A DNA stretch of 64,000 nucleotides from the NCBI GenBank assembly GCA_963082975.1, contig OY720345.1, forward strand, positions 76,167,034 through 76,231,033. The letters are read 5' to 3'. Below the pieces are notes generated by a model. That model worked only from the letters and a program-made list of their open reading frames with translations, made no database searches and had not been told where the DNA came from. Both the position numbers and the translations under genes were made by a program. Source of the DNA: Labia minor. Its lineage: Eukaryota > Arthropoda > Insecta > Dermaptera > Spongiphoridae. Below, one piece after another: positions 59,901 to 64,000 of this stretch (its first letter is position 1; each line of letters starts with the position of its first letter).

Positions 59901-62900
59901 AATCTAACTCACACACAAGAGTATCTATAAAATTTAAAGATATTCTCTTTCTAAAGTCTTTCATAAATAAAATTATTCATAAATATTTATTATAAAACTA
60001 ATAATCACTTATCTGTTAGTTTATTGTATTTATTCTTTATTCCTGGTCATCTACTAAAGACTGTTTAAAAACTGAAAAAGTTAAGTAATTGCAATTAAGA
60101 AAAAATAGAAAATTATATTTTTTCTTTAAATATTTTATAAAATATATTCTGTAATTATTAAATTATTATTTTTTTTATTTATATTAGCAGAAAGGTTAAT
60201 TATTTTATTTTTCCTTCAATATCTATTATACCACCACCATAGACTGTTGTTAATTATATAATTTCGAAAATTAGTAACCACCACCTTCAGAAATGTAAAA
60301 TAATAAAAGAAATAAAAAAGAAATGCAAATTAGACTCAAGAAAGGTACATACCGACGAATTTTTTCTTCAAAGGTGATCGGTTCAAAGCTGTGACCCACC
60401 CCGAAAAAAAAACATAGTTACATAAAAAGATCCAGAAATCAAAATCAAAAATAAACAAAAGTAAATGATGAAAACAACAAATATCACATTAAGGGCTAAA
60501 ATACATTAAAATTTGATCATAAATAATATTTTTTCCATATTTTACAATAAATATATTCTATTTTATTTTAATTTATTTAATAAAAAAAAAAATTGAAAAT
60601 AACAAAATAAAAAATTTACAAATAAAATTTTTCAATCTTAAATGAAACTATATAAACAAAATCTATCATTTATTCATGTGGAAAAAATATTATATATATA
60701 TATATATTTTTATTATTAAACTATTTAGTTTATAAATTATAAAAGGTCTCATTTGTGTGTATTTCAGCCCTTGAAAGAATTAAAAAAATCATAGATAAAA
60801 AAAAAAAGAAAAACTGAAATAATAATAAAGAAATCAAATTAACATATTATAAAAAATACAAACATTGCTAAACCCAAGATCGTCAAACCTTAAAAACATA
60901 ATTAAATGAAAACAATAACAATTATGCAACACAATGTAACAATAAAAGTTTATGTAGATGAATACGAATAAACTTTTTTTTTTAATTAAATTTTTTTTAA
61001 TAAATATTTTTAATGGACTAAAAAAAAAAAACAAGTTTAGATTGTGATAGTCGGACGAAGGATTTATATATTTATGTTATGTTATATGTAATTTAGAGTA
61101 AAAATTTAAAAAAATTACATAATATTTTTATTGTCACATTGTGTGTTGAAATATTATTATTATTATTCATAGTCGCAAAATAACTATAATTTATAATAAT
61201 TATTGTGAATAGAAATAAAATTATTTAAAATGTTATTTTAAAAAATAAACAAAAAGTAAATCAAAATAATAATATAAAAAGCATGTTTTACTAATCATCT
61301 AAAAAGTATTTATCATCTAATTAGGAACATACCTTCTTTTTATATTTTCAATTTGACAAGTTTTCTGTATATTATGAACATTTAAAAATAGAAAAATATT
61401 TAAAATAATTCTTTAATTGATCAATGAATTTGAAGAATTTTGTATTTTAGAAGCGACCATGAGAAATAGGAGTGAATTGAAATGATTCAAAGCGATTTCC
61501 AATGCAAAAACTGACCGTTGTATATTATCGTTATAATTAAGTTGATTATAGCTCGGTGGCGTTTCACTGCCACTTTTGCTGTCTTCTGCGGTGTTAGCTC
61601 CTGTACCCAATACCTCCTCTCCAGATATGCCAGCCACTAAATGGCCTTCATGATGTGGTGAAATCTCGCCTAAAACAACACTGTCCCGTTCCGATAACGA
61701 TCGTCCCGGACCGAGCACAGCCGGTGAAAAACCTCCCGTGCCAAGTCCACCAACTACCACACCACTTGGCCCAGTCTGGTTTGTAAACGAAACGCACGGT
61801 TCCACCGGTGTCTGTGTTGAACAATCTAAAGTAAGATTATGAACTGTTTCCATAAAAGAGGCTAAATCCCTACAACGTTTTGCTAACTCGAACCGAGAAT
61901 GTTCCAATGGCTTCACCTGCAAATAAAAAAACATTATTTTTAATATTTTTAAAAACTATTCTATTTATAACATATACTTCACAAATATATATATATAATT
62001 TATATTAAGTCTTTAATATATAATTATGTACTGTAATTTAATTGTTGTTTTTATTCTATAATACTAATGCAAATTCTTAAACAAGATTATTTTTAATTAT
62101 TATTTTAATTTAAGTTTTTACAATAAGTTATTAAAAAGACATAAATCTTATTTTTTATTTTCAATCCATTTTTTGTTTTATATATCTTAATGTTTTAATT
62201 ATTTTATGTATTTTATGTATTATTTATATATGTATTTTATGAATCTAATGGAAGAACTAAGAAAGAAAGAAAAAATTAATAACCTGTTTAACTTGTCGCA
62301 AGAGGGTTAGTATTTCTTCGGCATATAATTTACTTCTTGAGATTACTTCATCAGGGAGTCGTATTCTTTCTTCTTCACAGAAATCTTTAAACACATCTGG
62401 ATTAGCAGGCCCCTAAAATAATTAATAATAAATCATTAATGAATCAACTATTCAGATTTAAATTATAATATTTTCAATAAGAGAAAGAACATAAATAAGG
62501 AACAAATTTAATGTATAGTGAGGGAAAAAAGTAAACGCCACCCTGACATTTACTTTTTTCCGTTTAATTGATAAATATCACAATTATTATTATTAGTTAC
62601 CTTAAGTACTCTGTGTTTCCCAGTTATAAATTCCAGTCTCCGAGTCCAAGGATTTATAAAACTTGACCATTCAGTATTTAGATGAATATATCCGCCATTA
62701 TGTACTCGAAGTCGATATGGTTTACTTCGAACCACTCGTCCACCAGGTTCTTTCATTACTAGAATTTTACATTATTAATAACTAGAAATTTATATTTTAT
62801 ATTAAATTTATTATTTAAATAATATTTAAGCAAAATATTGAAGTTTTAATTTAATTTATTACTTTTGAGATAAAGAATAAAATAAAATTCCGAAAAGAGT

Positions 62901-63705
62901 GTTATCGCTTACCTGCTTGATATACATCCTTTAATTCGTGCATGTCTTCTGGATGATACAGATCAAGAACACTTTGACCTAATAAATGATGAGGTAAATA
63001 ACCTAAATGAGACACGCTTGCTCTATCAACGTGTACTAATTGACATGTAGCCGAATGTCTAGTATTAAAGATACCATTTTTCTCATTTGAAGAATTGATT
63101 TCTTCAGCAGGTTCTAAAAAATGATTAATACCATTTTATAAAAACGAAACACATTGATTTAAATTATTAAAAATTATTTAATTTCAAATTTTGAATTTTT
63201 TTTTTTGAAGACAATAATAAAAACTTTTTATTTATAAACAAAATGTTCTCTAACCAATAATAAGATAAGTCATAGAGAAGATTATTTTTTAGTGATATTC
63301 AAACTTCAAACTTTAAACTTCAAATTCAAACTTACTTATATATGCTGAAGTTACTTGGACAGCATTTATTGCTAAATAAACTTTTGTTTCCCCTGGAACT
63401 GATTTCATTTCAGCAAATTTCATAGTTAAATGAAAAGGTAAATATGTAGTTTTGGTTTCTGTAACTGCAAAACCTCCAGTTTTTAATCCTCGATATCTTC
63501 TTAAAGAACAATATAATGACGTTGCTTGATCTGCAAATCCCTGAGCAATATGTTCTGTTAATGCTGATCTGTCTTTGGGATGTACGAAATCAATGAAACT
63601 TCGTCCAAGCCACATATCTTGAGGAAAACCCAAAACTTTGTATAATGATTGAGTAGCATACATGACAACACCATCAAGTAATGAAATAATTGTTATAAAT
63701 CCATT
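53865..63705 (-). CDS. per: Period circadian protein (per), 3' part of the gene
   Basis: Sixteen exons, given separately below, join in frame to 1082 codons plus stop (1094 if the 36-base exon at 60353 is used). In order they encode PAS-A, PAS-B with its C-terminal extension, the conserved [13 protein letters not shown] block, a serine-rich segment with polyalanine, a conserved [14 protein letters not shown] block, a proline-rich region, and the C-terminal [20 protein letters not shown] and KKRRK...[10 protein letters not shown] blocks. PER forms a complex with its partner (TIM and/or CRY2, depending on the insect) and enters the nucleus to repress CLK:CYC. The N-terminus and promoter lie beyond 64000. 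All visible exon phases match and no disabling change is seen. Confidence 0.97.
54466..54639 (-). CDS. per: per exon: [10 protein letters not shown] and polyserine
   Basis: The acceptor is TTATTTTTAG and the donor AAG|GTATGA; phase 0 to 0, 58 codons. It contains [16 protein letters not shown] and a serine/glycine run, both typical of the PER C-terminus. Confidence 0.94.
54711..54875 (-). CDS. per: per exon: [16 protein letters not shown] block
   Basis: The acceptor is TATTTTTAG and the donor CAG|GTATTT; phase 0 to 0, 55 codons. [20 protein letters not shown] is a strongly conserved C-terminal block of PER. Confidence 0.96.
54939..55130 (-). CDS. per: per exon: [18 protein letters not shown] block
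   Basis: The acceptor is ATTTTTCAG and the donor GAA|GTAAGT; phase 0 to 0, 64 codons. [18 protein letters not shown] is conserved in insect PER and carries many potential phosphorylation sites. Confidence 0.94.
55374..55454 (-). CDS. per: per exon: 27 codons
   Basis: The acceptor is TTCATCTTAG and the donor CAA|GTTAGT; phase 0 to 0. It encodes [16 protein letters not shown]. Its symmetric phase would allow skipping. Confidence 0.9.
55547..55779 (-). CDS. per: per exon: polyproline segment
   Basis: The acceptor is ATATTTTTAG and the donor GAT|GTAAGT; phase 1 to 0. It contains [14 protein letters not shown] followed by seven prolines and a glutamine/histidine-rich stretch. Confidence 0.9.
55865..55941 (-). 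CDS. per: per exon: proline-rich segment
   Basis: The acceptor is TTTTTATAG and the donor A|GTAAGC; phase 2 to 1. It encodes [20 protein letters not shown]. Confidence 0.9.
56298..56593 (-). CDS. per: per exon: low-complexity segment
   Basis: The acceptor is TTTTTGCAG; the donor AG|GTTCGT is weak. Phase 0 to 2. It begins [17 protein letters not shown] and is polar and proline/serine-rich towards the end. Confidence 0.9.
56698..56896 (-). CDS. per: per exon: conserved [13 protein letters not shown] block and polyalanine
   Basis: The acceptor is TTTTCCTTAG and the donor CAG|GTAAAT; phase 2 to 0. It begins with [20 protein letters not shown], conserved in insect PER, and then has an alanine run of about 19 residues encoded by mixed GCN codons. 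Confidence 0.95.
57234..57572 (-). CDS. per: per exon: serine-rich segment with polyalanine
   Basis: The acceptor is GATTTTAG and the donor AG|GTGAAT; phase 2 to 2. [15 protein letters not shown] corresponds to the serine/glycine segment that in Drosophila carries the per-short phosphorylation cluster (by position). Two alanine runs (encoded near 57360-57425) interrupt the second half. Confidence 0.93.
58492..58632 (-). CDS. per: per exon: FFESKP segment
   Basis: The acceptor is TCTGCTAG and the donor AG|GTACGC; phase 2 to 2. It begins [14 protein letters not shown], the continuation of the NIQR block in insect PER, and is rich in serine and acidic residues typical of kinase targets. Confidence 0.93.
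60353..60388 (-). CDS. per: per candidate cassette microexon, 36 bases
   Basis: The segment has an acceptor (GGGTCACAG) and a strong donor (CG|GTATGT). It is 36 bases long, phase 2 on both sides. It would insert twelve residues, [12 protein letters not shown], between NIQR and FFESKP without a stop. Skipping it also keeps frame. Whether it is constitutive, alternative or fortuitous cannot be told from sequence. Confidence 0.6.
61516..61916 (-). CDS. per: per exon: region ending in the conserved NQLNYND block
   Basis: The acceptor is TTATTTGCAG and the donor CG|GTCAGT; phase 0 to 2. It begins [15 protein letters not shown] and ends [19 protein letters not shown], which is conserved across insect PER proteins. 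No Thr-Gly repeat array is present between these blocks. Confidence 0.95.
62284..62412 (-). CDS. per: per exon: helix after PAS-B
   Basis: The acceptor is TATTTTAG and the donor CAG|GTTATT, which is unusual at positions +3 to +6. It has 43 codons, phase 0 to 0. It starts GPANPDVF, as expected after PAS-B, and is helical and charged. Confidence 0.92.
62601..62758 (-). CDS. per: per exon: PAS-B C-terminal part
   Basis: The acceptor is AAAATTCTAG and the donor AAG|GTAACT; phase 1 to 0. It contains [20 protein letters not shown] and [10 protein letters not shown], the last strands of PAS-B. Confidence 0.95.
62913..63113 (-). CDS. per: per exon: PAS-B
   Basis: The acceptor is ATTTTTTAG and the donor G|GTAAGC; phase 1 to 1. 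It contains [17 protein letters not shown] and [15 protein letters not shown], the PAS-B core. Confidence 0.95.
63336..63705 (-). CDS. per: per exon: PAS-A
   Basis: The acceptor is ATTGTTTCAG and the donor A|GTAAGT; phase in 0, out 1. It contains [17 protein letters not shown] and [17 protein letters not shown], diagnostic of PER PAS-A, the dimerisation and partner-binding domain. Confidence 0.95.
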
Positions 63706-64000
63706 CTGAAACAATAATTTATTTTATAAAAAAAAAGATATAATAAGAAATGTATAAAAATCAAAGATTTGATTAAATGAATAACAAAATTATATGGGTT
63801 AACATTTTTTTTTATTTATTTTTAAAATGAAGATATTTTTAAAAATATTTATTTAATTAAATTAAAATTTTTATATTATAATATAAAAATATTAATTTTT
63901 TTCATTAACATTTGTAAAAATATTTCTTTAAAATTGAAATGATTATGTCCATTGAGTCTATTGACTACTTGCATCTTTAATTCTTAAATAGATTTTATAG

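Noticed and set aside
63880..64000. Next upstream exon of per at the right edge
   Set aside because: A short open stretch exists on the minus strand but without a good donor or similarity to PER; the upstream exons are probably beyond the window.

Overview
This is a very AT-rich (roughly three-quarters A+T by eye) stretch of an insect nuclear genome. The anchor is the 3' two-thirds of the circadian gene period (per) on the minus strand, about 53.8 to 63.7 kb. Its PAS-A, PAS-B/PAC and C-terminal blocks can be read exon by exon, with splice sites that keep frame across all junctions. The upstream exons lie beyond the right edge. The insect order cannot be fixed from what is visible.

Layout, left to right. 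At 0-3 kb there are relics of short repeat families and GC-richer patches. At 2.95-7.59 kb sits an apparently complete Ty3/gypsy-type LTR retrotransposon with LTRs that look identical. Its gag and pol are joined by a textbook -1 frameshift heptamer. At 7.6-27.7 kb and 28.4-35 kb there is a gene-poor desert. It is full of one short element family (family A) with the architecture of Helentron-associated elements (HINE/DINE-1-like): 10-bp subterminal inverted repeats, a GT microsatellite and a 3' hairpin. A second family of the same design (family C) occurs at 29.8, 38.7 and 42.9 kb. hAT-type MITEs, mariner-like relics, an IS630/mariner-like deletion derivative and LINE fragments fill much of the rest. 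Isolated GC-richer islands without repeat matches stand out as candidate regulatory elements.

At 27.7-28.4 kb there is one compact intronless-looking gene with a CCAAT/octamer/TATA/Inr promoter. It encodes a 104-residue protein with a KEN box, a minimal D-box and a basic stretch. I do not recognise the family. Its promoter and degrons suggest a cell-cycle-regulated product. At 35-37.5 kb a hAT MITE is split by later insertions of family B, which gives a relative chronology. At 40.4-41.4 kb a LINE relic is interrupted by a hAT MITE with a perfect 8-bp target duplication and is followed by a canonical Helitron 3' terminus. At 47.3-48.3 kb there are minus-strand segments with good splice signals but little coding potential. 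At 51.5-53.1 kb family B relics surround a long palindrome and a tRNA-derived relic.

The host genes supported here are per, the small KEN-box gene and possibly a spliced non-coding transcript. Most other short open frames are chance frames or transposon debris.
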